Below, piece after piece: positions 45,530-54,999 of a stretch of 64,000 nucleotides of DNA. Made by a program: the position numbers and the translations under genes. This stretch comes from Lates calcarifer (Eukaryota > Chordata > Actinopteri > Centropomidae). The stretch's first letter is position 1. Each line of letters starts with the position of its first letter. Below the pieces are notes generated by a model. That model saw only the letters and a program-made list of their open reading frames with translations, was not told where the DNA came from and made no database searches. The DNA lies in assembly GCF_001640805.2 (NCBI RefSeq), contig NC_066835.1:5314227-5378226 (forward strand), written 5' to 3'.

Positions 45530-45870
45530 ACTTAATCAAGCAGTCATGTTAATTGCGTAATAGGCTTGTATATTTCCATGCTGTCTCATCTCATTTACAT
45601 ATTTACGCCTTTGTTAATGAGGAAGGCTAGATTAAAGAGGGGGAGGAGGGGTACGTAAGTGGCTCCTCCCTCAATATCACTGATTTATTTATACTCATTA
45701 AGCTGCATCGCACAGATCTACATTCCTTTCTGTAATAAGGAAAGGCTTGTATTAAATTTCACGGACACATCACAGTAAACTCTGTCATGAATAATATAAG
45801 TAGCTTTTGTGCGTACTTTAAATGAATATATTATCGAGACAGATGGAAAATCCTGTGGAGGTAACATTTT
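45530..45870. promoter_or_regulatory. CNE-like block
   Basis: TAATTGCGTAATAGG, CTCATTTACATATTTACGCC, GATTTATTTATACTCATTAA, GCATCGCACAGATCTACATT and TTATCGAGACAGATGG. Repeat-free, rich in homeodomain/POU-type cores, and only 200 bp from the block at 45018-45335, so the two may be one element cluster. Confidence 0.3.
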
Positions 45871-46159
45871 AATATGGCAAAATGGGAGGATGAATGAGGG
45901 AATTCTTGGAAATTAGAAGTGGACGGAGTGAGGACTCCTTTATCAGGACATTGTTGCCGCAGGGACACTAGTAGTAGCGAGCCTGTTCTCTCTGGGTTGT
46001 AGCAACGATGCAGAATAATGAAAATAAGTGTGTCCATTAGACCAGTTAATCTTATTTGGCCTGTAACATTGGTCTATGTTTTCATCCCAGACTGAAGGTC
46101 CCTTGTTCTCCGCTCTTTTTATATGCACATGTACTGTAGAGGGTCACACACGCATGCAT

Positions 46160-46176
46160 ACACACACACACACACA
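46160..46176. repeat. (AC)n microsatellite
   Basis: Eight AC units, embedded in scattered CA words (46145-46190). Confidence 0.85.
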
Positions 46177-46199
46177 AAGAAACACATGCACAATCCCAG

Positions 46200-47139
46200 C
46201 TTTCATGCAGACGCAGTGATTTAGCGGTCACACACAGACAGTGGCTTCACTCCTCTGTTCTCCTGCCTCTCCACTCCTCCCTTTTCCTCCTCTTCCTTTT
46301 CACAAAACAACACAGGACTCTTCTGAGCCCCGAGGAGAAAGAGCAAAATTTACAAGAGGGACACAGGGGATCAGTGGTGCTGTTGTATGCTGGTGAACAG
46401 CACCCCTTTGACTGGGAACCAGAGGTCAGGGCATGGCTCCCAAAGCCTGCTGGGCTCTTTGGTGTCTGTGTGTCTCTGTGCGCAAGTGTTTGTGCATGCA
46501 TGTGTTTGTGTTCCTTGAATGTGTGTGTTGGCATTTGTATGCGTGTTAGCCTTAGGGTGCATGAATCCCTGCCTGATAATGTTACGGGAAAGTCACAAAC
46601 TGTTTTTGTGGCAAACTAAAGTCACTTGACAGCACAGCATGTGCGAAATCTTTTTATACACACTGTAAACTATAGTATTTGACTTGTGTCAGTGCATGAT
46701 GTGCTAGCATAGCATGGGGGTGAACAGTTTGTTTATATGGTGAGTGACATTGAGAGATATTCTCACATCACAGTTTCACTTCATTCCCCACCATTCCGTA
46801 AGTAGCTTATCCTCTTTAGCACCAGTAAATAGTGGCAACACTCAGAGTTTAATAAGATTAGACCCATAATTTTCACCAAAGTGCCCCCTGAAGACAGGGT
46901 ATTTTTGGTCTTTTTTTTTTTTTAACCATCCCACACAATTATTCCCTCACCAAGGATTAGTTCGTTTTTGGGGAACATTTGCATCCTTGAGTGGTAGAGC
47001 GTGTAATGATGGGCATATGCAATCAAAGATGTCTGCATCCAGTTCTAGGTTCCAAAACCTGTCTATATCCTTTGTTTGCTGACTTTTGGAAATTTTAAAA
47101 TCTAGGGCAAAAGATGTAGGACATACATGTAATGCATGT
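46200..47139. other. Noncoding DNA, no gene seen
   Basis: TG-rich scattered words at 46465-46550 and a run of T at 46911-46922. A forward frame of 81 codons (46374-46619) is partly TG-repeat translation. Confidence 0.45.
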
Positions 47140-48116
47140 AATGACACTGAATGTGATATTGTATGTAGGATGTTAGATCAGAGATGCATGATCTTGATGT
47201 AGGAGAGTGCAGAGTGGATGATGTAGGGCTTAGGGTCAGAAATCAGCCATAAAGTGGAGAAAATAGATCATACCTCACTGGATCTGTGTGGGATGTAGGA
47301 CATAGGACAGGAAGTATAACGTACATATAAGACAATGGAAGGATATAGAATGTGGAATGAGCAGTGTTTGACATTTGATGTAGGATTTACAACGCCAGAT
47401 CTACAAAGCTGAATATAGGATGTAAGTTGCAACACAAGATATAAAATGTGGAATATTACAAGATAAATTGAATGCTTTGTTGGTCATAGAGGACAATACA
47501 CTGATATAAGATGGAGTGAGAAAGTCTGGATGTAGGATGGAAGATATTCATGAGTGCACGCTGTAGAATGTATGATTTGAGACATTTAAAGCTATACATC
47601 ACGGGGTGTACAAAGATAAACAGAGGATTTTAGTGGCAGCACAAAACATAGAGTGCAGGATGTGGAATGTTTAGACTAAAGCACAATGGTATTATAAGAC
47701 AGGTTGGGGCTAGCTGGCTAGCATGCTAACTTTGGCAGAAGAAAAGAAGTGATAGAAATGGAAGCAAAACAAGAGTTAACAATGAAGTTGCTTTTCCAGC
47801 ACTGGAGACAGCTCTCTGTGGGTAAAGGAAGGACATTTGATGTTGAACCCGCAACTTTTCCTCAAGAATGGTAGATAAACTGCTGTTAATGCTAACACTG
47901 GCTATGTAATAATAGCAAATACTTAGATATAGTGCCTTTAAATATGTATAATGGCTTAAGATTTAGGATGAAAGACATTTAGAGGCACACTTTGTAAGAT
48001 TTATGACAAAATATTAGATGAAGAATGTACAACACAAAGACGATATATATGATATGTTGCAACCTAAGATGTAGGATGCAGGATATGGGAAGTTACAACA
48101 TAAGGAGGAAATAGGA
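47140..48116. repeat. Degenerate GATGTAGGA-type array, part 1
   Basis: Over nearly 1 kb the words GATGTAGGA, GGATGTAGGACATAGGACAG, GATATAGAATGTGGAATGAG, AGGATGTAAGTTG, AAGATATAAAATGTGGAATA, GGATGTAGGATGGAAGATAT, CTGTAGAATGTATG and GATGTAGGATGCAGGATATG return every 20 to 60 bp, separated by diverged sequence. There is no strict period. This looks like an ancient tandem array (unit roughly GATGTAGxAT) decayed by substitution and indels. Part of it (47700-47890) is occupied by other sequence with GCTAGCTGGCTAGCATGCTA. The array resumes after the LINE tail at 48620. Confidence 0.55.
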
Positions 48117-48578
48117 TATAGAATAGAATAGAATAGAATCGTCTCTATTGTCACTGTTTCAAAACAGTGAAATACTATTTAGCAGCTCTAGAATGACAGA
48201 TACACATAAAAAGTCAAAAGAATAAAAACAATTAGATAAAAAATAAAAATAATGACTATCAAAATATAGATGATATTTACAGTGATATATAAGATATAGT
48301 ACAGTGATATGTATGATATATACAGTGGTATGATATGTACAGTGGTTTAGTGCAAAATGATAGAATGAAAGGATGTAAAGTGCAGTATCAACATTGCAAA
48401 GAGGAGTCTGGGTGAATCAGAGGGTTGTTCAGGGGAAGGTATTATTGCACCTCAGTCTTAAGTTTATTGCACTACTGTCCTGGGTAGTGGGAGCTGTGGT
48501 GTGGGGGGTAGGGGTTATGCATTTAACTGCCTGTGGGGAGAAGCTGATTTTTAGTCTATGAGAAGTAAACTGATTCCT
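48117..48578 (-). mobile_element. LINE 3' end (CR1/L2/Rex1-type), antisense
   Basis: The left edge is a (GAATA)4 run (48120-48139), then CGTCTCTATTGTCACTG, and later AGTGCAAAATGATAG, ATTATTGCACCTCAGTC, TTAAGTTTATTGCACTACTG and CCTGTGGGGAGAAGCTGATT. I recognise the antisense 3' untranslated tail of a fish non-LTR retrotransposon ('AGAATAGACTTTATTGTCATTG', then 'GTGGGGAAGAAGCTGTTCC'). Reverse-strand 48510-48560 recalls the end of its reverse transcriptase ORF (SFFPQAV type) but is broken. The insert is 5'-truncated near 48578, as is usual for LINEs. The exact clade is uncertain. Confidence 0.6.
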
Positions 48579-48599
48579 GTTTTTTGGGGTTAGTTTTTC

Positions 48600-48690
48600 A
48601 ACTCAGGCCCACACAGAAGACTAGGCTAAAGAATGCAGGACAGGATGTAAAATACAGTGGGTATGTAGTAGATATGAATGTAAGCTGGAC
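48600..48690. repeat. Degenerate GATGTAGGA-type array, part 2
   Basis: AAAGAATGCAGGACAGGATG, then AAAATACAGTGGGTATGTAG and TAGATATGAATGTAAG resume the word pattern of 47140-48116 on the far side of the LINE tail. Confidence 0.4.
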
Positions 48691-48699
48691 ATACTGCTT

Positions 48700-49893
48700 C
48701 AGGTAGTTTGTTGGAAAAAGGCTACATATAATACAGTCTGTATAGGCTGTTCAAAGATGTCATAGCCTCACTGAATATATCTGATTTGTACTGCTATCAT
48801 ACACAAAGAATAATCAAAATTGAGCAGTGCAAGATGTGTTTTTTATCACACTGACATTAAGACTGACAACAAACACATTACGCAAATGATGATAGACGCT
48901 GATTATTTCTAAATGCATCAACACAGGGTGGAGAGGTAACATCAAAACACCATTTGGAGTCACAGAGAGGACTTAAAGTGGGGTGGGTGGGAGGGACAAC
49001 CTCCATAACGGCTGAGTGGATGAACAGATGGATGGAGTAGGGGATCTGCAGGGCGTGGAAGTGTTTCATCTCCAGTCTGTACTCCGAAAGGTGTAAGTAA
49101 GTGATGGGTGCTAGCTGCCTTCCAACATCCCCATCATCACTGTAGTCAACACCTGCACTTGAGATTGCACAACATACACACTCATACCTGCACACACACA
49201 CGCAAACACAACCCTAAAAGCACTTTCATGACACAAGGAAGGAAGTGTTAAAGGCAAGAGCCTGCGGGGTCAGAAGTCATCAGCTAAAGGGACTGAAATC
49301 ATGTCAGAATGCACTTATCCTATTCCAAACCCTCACATCACATATCTCAAACAGATTTTTTTCCTTTTTTTCCCTTTTTTTTATTACTGCTGTTGATGCC
49401 TCTCAAAAATGATATTCAGGAAACACTCATTGATATATACCCTGTGGCAAGGTGATAGTCTCTGTCCCTCCTTAATTCAGTCCTCCCCTCCATCCAGACT
49501 GCCTGAGTGCTACCAGTGGAGCAGTGATGGATGACGCAAGGCTCATTAGGATAAGACAACAAAATCAATAGACCAAGCGCAGAGGTGTCAGTGCCTCAGA
49601 CGTGCCAGTAAAAACCACACTGATAGTCTATTCGCTGGCAGTGAAGTGTATCTGAGTTTAGGTGTTTGTGTGTGAGTATCTGAGCCTGAGTGTGACTGTG
49701 GACGGGGAGCAGTTATGGGGTGAGTGATTGATGCTGATGGATATGGATAATGGATAAACTCAAATATAAGAGCCCTCAATAGGGGGTTTGTGTGTCCATG
49801 TTTGTGTATGAGATGAAGAGGAAGAACAACTCACATCTAGGGAGAAAAAAAGAAAAGCTTTGGAGCTACTGTTTGCCACACAAACAATATCCT

Positions 49894-49900
<7 letters not shown>
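48700..49900. other. Noncoding DNA, no gene seen
   Basis: A reverse-strand frame of 107 codons (48878-49201) contains a protein-like stretch (GVDYSDDGDVGRQLAPITYL), but no known domain and no donor GT in place. An acceptor-like AATCTCAAGTGCAG precedes it on that strand. I treat it as probably chance and list it among the findings. Confidence 0.4.

Positions 49901-49901
<1 letters not shown>

Positions 49902-49930
<29 letters not shown>
49902..49930. repeat. Poly-A run (29 A)
   Basis: Seven T immediately precede 29 A, then CT and eight more A. It is the longest homopolymer in the window. No gene-like sequence lies upstream that would make it a retrocopy tail. Confidence 0.9.
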
Positions 49931-49937
<7 letters not shown>

Positions 49938-50110
49938 AAACCCTTGATATTAAAAAGTTAGTGGTGTCATTGTTCCTCCTCTGGATATAGATACAGTGCC
50001 ATAAACAGCCCATTGTCTCAGATCTACATCAGCTCTTATCTGTGACAGAAACTGTGTGCTCCCCAGTCTGAGAACTTCCTGTATGCTCCAAGGTATATTA
50101 CCATACTGCA

Positions 50111-50679
50111 TACTGCAAAAAATATCCACTGAAGCAAGTCATTTACTCTACGGTTGACTCTTATTTTCCACAAAAAAATGAGATGACTTTTTGCTTTCTA
50201 TCAGATTCTACTTTGTTTCAAAACATCTGGCACTTGAGGGATGTTTTTTGTTTGTTTGTTTGTTTGTTTGTTTGTTTGTTTGTTTGTTTGTAACACGTTA
50301 TTTTACACAGTCTTAATGCTCTAATAATTTTTGTCTATGAATGAATTCTTTATAGTTTTACAGTAATTATGAGTCAAATGCAGGCAGCTCATTAATTTCC
50401 AATTAACAGATTCCATTTAATTTCTGGTGTAACCCAGATAGCACAGCTGGTTAACTGAACATGCGACTGTCAACAAGTCAGAATATATGAAGATTAAAGT
50501 TTCCAAAATCCAAAGTTTGTATAATTGTACCTAGTTCTTTCAGAAAATGTCTTAAGACGTTAAATAGTCTTAAGACGAAATAACTTAAGTGCTAACATTT
50601 TTTTCCTTTTTAAACAAAATAAGATGTTACTAAATATAAGAAAAAAATACTTTTTGAGAGTCAACATTTTTTGCAGTGG
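50111..50679. mobile_element. TIR element (MITE) with (TTTG)n inside
   Basis: The left end TACTGCAAAAAATATCC (50111-50127) and the right end ATTTTTTGCAGTG (50666-50678) form an inverted repeat CACTGCAAAAAAT. This matches the ends of an abundant fish nonautonomous element that I know from its interior words ('TTGTTTCAAAAC', 'TCTTAAGAC'). It holds (TTTG)n at 50248-50291 and two copies of the palindrome GTCTTAAGAC (50549-50558 and 50567-50576). It has no coding capacity. The superfamily and the target duplication are not resolved. Confidence 0.5.
50248..50291. repeat. (TTTG)n tetranucleotide microsatellite
   Basis: Eleven uninterrupted TTTG units. Confidence 0.95.
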
Positions 50680-51272
50680 GATAGCTGTGATAGCGGCCTC
50701 TTATCTTCAGGAGGGAGTAATTTATGGTTGCACACACTGCCACCAAGATGCGTTAATGCTTATCTGTTGCTCTTGCAGTCACAGTGCTGCACAAACATGT
50801 GCAGGTCTGCACATGCACACACACACATACACACAGGGAGGGAGGTTGTGGGGGTAGATAGTTGTTGACAGTTTGCTGTTTGTGGTCTCACATGTAGCAG
50901 ATGTCTTCCTGTGTGAGGCTCTGCAGTTTTCTGTTGAACCAGAGCCTTAATGATTTCCCTGTTTGACTAGAAGCGCCACTGCAGCAGACAGCAGGCTGTA
51001 GACAGTTCCTATGCCACTTCATTCCAGGGGAAACAGTGAGGGTTAATATCAGCCTTTCTCTCCTCTACTACCCCATTCCCTTCCAGATTATGGACTTGAA
51101 TGACTTTTTCAGCAGTAATGGAATTCCCAAGTAAAGTTCATTCAATGGATCTCCACTCTACTCCCCTAACAGTCCAGTAATTGAACTAAAATCAAACCTA
51201 ATTGGATTGCTGCAGGAATGCCACTGAACAGTGTGTCTTTTCCTGGGAAGGGGACATACAGCGCAGGACACA
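50680..51272. other. Noncoding DNA, no gene seen
   Basis: Short CA patch at 50812-50834. Otherwise unique DNA with two overlapping chance frames (77 and 65 codons). Confidence 0.45.
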
Positions 51273-51301
51273 GTGTGTGTGTGCGTGTGTGTGTGTGTGT
51301 G
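51273..51301. repeat. (GT)n microsatellite
   Basis: GTGTGTGTGTGCGTGTGTGT then GTGTGTGTG: one C interruption. Confidence 0.9.
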
Positions 51302-51590
51302 AATGAGGACAGCAATGGAGATGAGGCGACGCTTAGCGATGAATTAGATTAGACTAATCATTTCACTGTGAGAGCTCAGATTTGGTGGTTTGGTGTGGAG
51401 GATGGTTCCCAGCATGTTGGTAACATGCTGACAGTCAGCAGAAGCCAGACCTCACTCCACCCTGCCGTCACATCACATAGACAAATGAACTGAACATCCT
51501 GTATAAGACGCAGTGTGTACAGCAGCCTGCACGCAGCATGTTTACACCATGCACTGTATGAAAACACTGCTGAACTCCACCTTATTGTAA

Positions 51591-52165
51591 TCTACTCCTC
51601 TGTACTTTACTCATCTGTAGTCTGCAATACTCTGCTCTTCTTCCCCTTACTCTATACTAATCCACTTGCCCTGCTTCTATGTACTTTACTGCTCTCTACT
51701 GTACTCTTCTCTGCTCATCTTTACTACTCAGCTCTGTACTTTATTATAGCGTTATTATATTCTACTCTACTCTACTCCTCCCTGCTCTACACTGTTGTGC
51801 TTCTGGCACATGCTCCTCTTATACTTTACTCCTCTCTACTTTCATCAATTCCCCTATATTTTGCTTCTCTCTGTTGTACTCATACTCTACTGTGCTTGCC
51901 TCTACTCTGTTACTACTCTCTACTTTACTATTCTTCTTTCCACTCCTCCTCTTCTGTATTTGTCTCCCCTTTATCATACACTTCTGCTCTGTCCTTTAAT
52001 ATACTGCTTTACTTTACTATACTCTGTTCCACTATAGTCCTCTGTTCTTGAATCAGCTCTGCCCCGCTCCCCTCTGCTCTACTCCTCTGTACATTACATC
52101 TCTTTACTGTACTTCTCTACCCTACTCTATTGTACTTTAATATCCTCTCCTCTCCTTCACACAGT
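51591..52165. repeat. Degenerate TACTC-type minisatellite
   Basis: About 575 bp built from words TCTACTCCTC, TGTACTTTACTCATCTG, TACTCTGCTCT, CTGCTCTACACT and TTTACTATACTCTG. The basic unit is a pentamer, approximately TACTC or CTCTG, repeated with substitutions and phase shifts. Three overlapping forward frames (178, 106 and 80 codons) are leucine/serine/tyrosine translations of this array and are not proteins. Confidence 0.8.
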
Positions 52166-52169
52166 GCTC

Positions 52170-52512
52170 TTGTTTATTTGGCTGAGCTTGTTTTCCTTGT
52201 TCAGCTCAGTTTCCTTTAATTTGTGGTGTGGCTTTTGGTTTTGATCACAGCCATAATGAAAGACAAAGCCTTGATGCACTGATGCCATTATAACCAGAGT
52301 CGCCTATGATGCCACATTTGTTATGACTGGGATTTTGAGGTGGGGCTCTGATATGAATCCAGGGAAATGTAATTATCCCCAAAAAAAAGCAAGTTTTTGC
52401 CTCTCTTTTGTGTACCTTTATCTTATGTAACAGTGAGAGTGGATCTGCAAAGATCTATCTTAAAATGTCTCTTCTGTGTATGACTTCTCTTTTCTCTTAT
52501 TCTCCTCCACAG
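52170..52512. other. Noncoding DNA upstream of candidate exon
   Basis: Unique sequence. Its last 40 bases (TGACTTCTCTTTTCTCTTAT then TCTCCTCCACAG) are a strong pyrimidine tract and acceptor for the candidate exon that follows. Confidence 0.4.
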
Positions 52513-52588
52513 GAAGGTCAAAGTGTCAGAGGCAGAACCACAAAGACGCCTAATTTCTTCCTTCAGCAGGGTTGAACTATCTGCAACA
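52513..52588 (+). CDS. Candidate internal exon (76 nt), gene unknown
   Basis: An acceptor of textbook quality (CTTATTCTCCTCCACAG, to 52512) and a donor ACA|GTAAGTATT (from 52589) bracket 76 nt. Only one forward frame is open throughout: after one leading G it reads KVKVSEAEPQRRLISSFSRV then ELSAT and ends in phase 0; the other two frames have stops. The composition is unlike the neighbouring repeats and the region is unique. It would be the only coding exon in the window, joined to exons outside it, which fits a very large intron on each side. I do not recognise the 25-residue peptide, and it could equally be a noncoding (UTR or lncRNA) exon or chance. Confidence 0.35.
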
Positions 52589-53010
52589 GTAAGTATTGGA
52601 GAAGAAATTATGTTAATTCCTGTGCTGTGCACAACATTTATTTTCTGCTTGTAGACCCGTAATAGAAATCACAGTGTGATGGTGAATTCCTGACATAAAC
52701 CCCTTCACATTTTCTGCTTCACTACATGAGTTTGTCAGATTACAAAGTTCAGGTACTCTTCTAGTCTCATTATTTAGACTGAATACCATCCAATTTTAAT
52801 CAGCGTCCAACCGAGGGAGTTGGGGACATCCCAAGGGTTCGTATTGTGCATCAAGTCTTGATTTTGCCCAAGGTTGTTCCCTAGATATGAGTAGCTCCAA
52901 CTTTTTCCCCTCGCGTCTTTTTTTTTCTCATTAGAACTCGTTTCGGACTTCATTTTAGCTTTAGGGTCCAACAAGACTCCAATTAGATGGACGACAGAAT
53001 TAATGAAGTC

Positions 53011-53062
53011 TGTCTCTCTCTCACTCTTTCTCTCTCTCTATCTCTCTCTCCTCCTCCTCTTC
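53011..53062. repeat. (CT)n microsatellite, interrupted
   Basis: TGTCTCTCTCTCACTCTTTC then TCTCTCTCTATCTCTCTCTC: about 20 CT units with a few substitutions. Confidence 0.85.
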
Positions 53063-53079
53063 CCTTGCTCTATTTATCC

Positions 53080-53240
53080 CAGTGCTCAGGGGGACACTCG
53101 GTCTGGATTCAGTCAGTGTGGCGGCGTTTCTGCTCTTACTAAATTAAATATGTGTAATTGATGGTTTCATAAACAGAGCTAACCTTGCCAGCAGCGATCA
53201 GGAGCAGCCGCTGAGGAGGTCCATGTGAATATGTATTGTG
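53080..53240. promoter_or_regulatory. CNE-like block
   Basis: CTCAGGGGGACACTCGGTCT, AGTGTGGCGGCGTTTCTGC, TACTAAATTAAATATGTGTA, ATTGATGGTTTCATAAAC and CAGCAGCGATCAGGAGCAGC. Repeat-free and between two microsatellites; it has higher CpG than its flanks. Confidence 0.25.
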
Positions 53241-53294
53241 TCAGTGAAGAGCCTGCAACTACATCCACAAGTCCTCAGGTTCCTCACTCACAAA

Positions 53295-53310
53295 GAGAGA
53301 GAGAGAGAGA
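53295..53310. repeat. (GA)n microsatellite
   Basis: Eight GA units, followed by AAAAGGAGAGCGAGA. Confidence 0.8.
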
Positions 53311-53319
53311 AAAGGAGAG

Positions 53320-54050
53320 CGAGATGCACGCAGCAAGATATTGACTACAGCAGTTTCTCGTCTGTACAGGCGTAACACATGACATAATGTCTCCTGCAGA
53401 CAGCTTTAGTTGAGAGCAGACAGCATTGTTCTTGGTAAACTCTCACTTACAGGATGTTCTCTCTTTTTTCTCACTGTCTGTCTCTCTCCCCCTCTCACTG
53501 TGCTTTCTTTATCTTTCCTTTTACCACTGTGAAACTGGAGAGATGAAAACAGTTTGAACAATACAGACAGAGAGATAAAGGCTGTTCAACATAAATGTCA
53601 GGCTCAGTGAAGTACAGTGAACAACATGCATTTACAGCAGCTATGTGGAAAACAAACAGTCTGGTGACATGAACAAAAGAAATGTGTCACTCAAACACTT
53701 TCCAACCTCTTGAACAGTAAACACATTGCCTTAATATAATTTTGTTACTTTATTGAGCAAACATTCAGATACTTTATTGTCAGAAAAGCTAGTTTTGTAT
53801 AATGTCCCAACTACTTACATAACTAAAAAGAGAAGGAGCCAATTTCACATCACATCTTTTCACAACATCCATGTTTTCTAAATGTTTGTCTTCTGGGCCT
53901 AACAATACAGCACATGAATGCAACTCAATCTGACAGCTGTCATGGAAGTTCCAGATACAGGGGGCTTCTCGCCAGTGCATAAACGCAGCACAAGACCTGT
54001 AGATGTCTGCTAAATGTTTATGTTAACTGACCAAAATTGCAAAATTGTTT
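53320..54050. other. Noncoding DNA, no gene seen
   Basis: Unique A/T-rich DNA. A reverse frame of 63 codons (53789-53980) has no recognisable domain. Confidence 0.45.
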
Positions 54051-54054
54051 AAAT

Positions 54055-54415
54055 AAAATGTGACTTTGCTTAAACTCAAACCTGCATTAATTGATTTTTG
54101 CTGCCACTTGGGGGCAGCACATCCAGCTGTAAACACAACATTGACCCGATAAAGTTGACCTGGCGAACATGTTGGCTAACAGTTGTTCATTTAAACATGT
54201 AGCAGACAAGGAACAACATTAGCATTCATTTGGAGTCGTGTTTCCTGCCTCTCTGATGAGAGCTGTGAGAGTGAACCAGAACAGTGAAGTTGCAGGGCGT
54301 AAAACCAAAACATGAAAATGTTCTGTAAAACTGAAGGGAATTGCAGATTAGTAGATCTTTTTCACATTATAAATAGCTTAATTAATTAACAATTCTACTG
54401 AAGCGGCTTTAATAG
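54055..54415 (+). repeat. Dispersed repeat R1, copy c
   Basis: AAACTCAAACCTGCATTAAT, TGCTGCCACTTGGGGGCAGC, AGCTGTAAACACAACATTGA, GTTGGCTAACAGTTGTTC, AACATTAGCATTCATTTGGA and GAGAGCTGTGAGAGTGAACC follow the order of the copy at 39885-40440. TGCTGCC...GGCAGCA (54100-54119) makes a perfect 7-bp stem, so this part can fold as a hairpin. The right third is shortened. Confidence 0.7.
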
Positions 54416-54574
54416 TGTCTCTTACATTTTACCTTTGGTCTTAAAGCCAGTTTGAAATTCCTCTCTGATGTGGCACTACTTTCTGTTTGAGGCTGCTATT
54501 ATGGGTTTATTTTTTTCACAAATATCTAACTTTGAGCAGTTTTAATGCAGACCAATATTTAACATTTCATTTTT

Positions 54575-54982
54575 ATGCCACAACTATTCAATACAAAGAT
54601 CTCACCCGCAAGGGCAATGAGACATCACTCTGTATGGCTACAATATAATGAATGCATAAAAAATCTTATACACATTTTTTCCTTCAGTCCTACTATCAAT
54701 AACACAGACATATCCATTAGTGCGAGAGAGGCTAGTACGGGGCAAACACTCCCTCTAGCATTTAAACAAACCTCCACTGGGACTCATTCTCCCAGACTCC
54801 CCTGGGGCGGGGACACACCAGCGCCAGACCATACTGTACTGCTGAGATCTGTCTCCTTCACGCCTGCAGTGCTCATAGCAGCAGAGAGGGAGGGAGACAC
54901 ACAAAGACAGAGGAGAAAAAGAAAGAAACAACACACATCAGGGAGCACGCTCGTTTCCGCCACCACTGTTGTGTTTGCCTAG
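54575..54982 (+). other. Longest non-repeat open frame (135 codons), probably chance
   Basis: An ATG-initiated frame with no domain I know. The C-terminal third is charged (ERE, QRQRRKRKK) because of an AGA-rich stretch. A Sp1-type GC box GGGGCGGGG is at 54804-54812 and a relatively CpG-rich patch follows (54800-54960), so a promoter or first exon of an unrelated transcript is conceivable. A single-exon vertebrate gene of this kind is unlikely. Confidence 0.15.
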
Positions 54983-54999
54983 AACTGCTCAGTTGGGGT

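Noticed and set aside
51515..52051. 178-codon forward ORF that looks like a membrane protein
   Set aside because: It lies in the TACTC-type array; the L/S/Y pattern follows the repeat in every frame.
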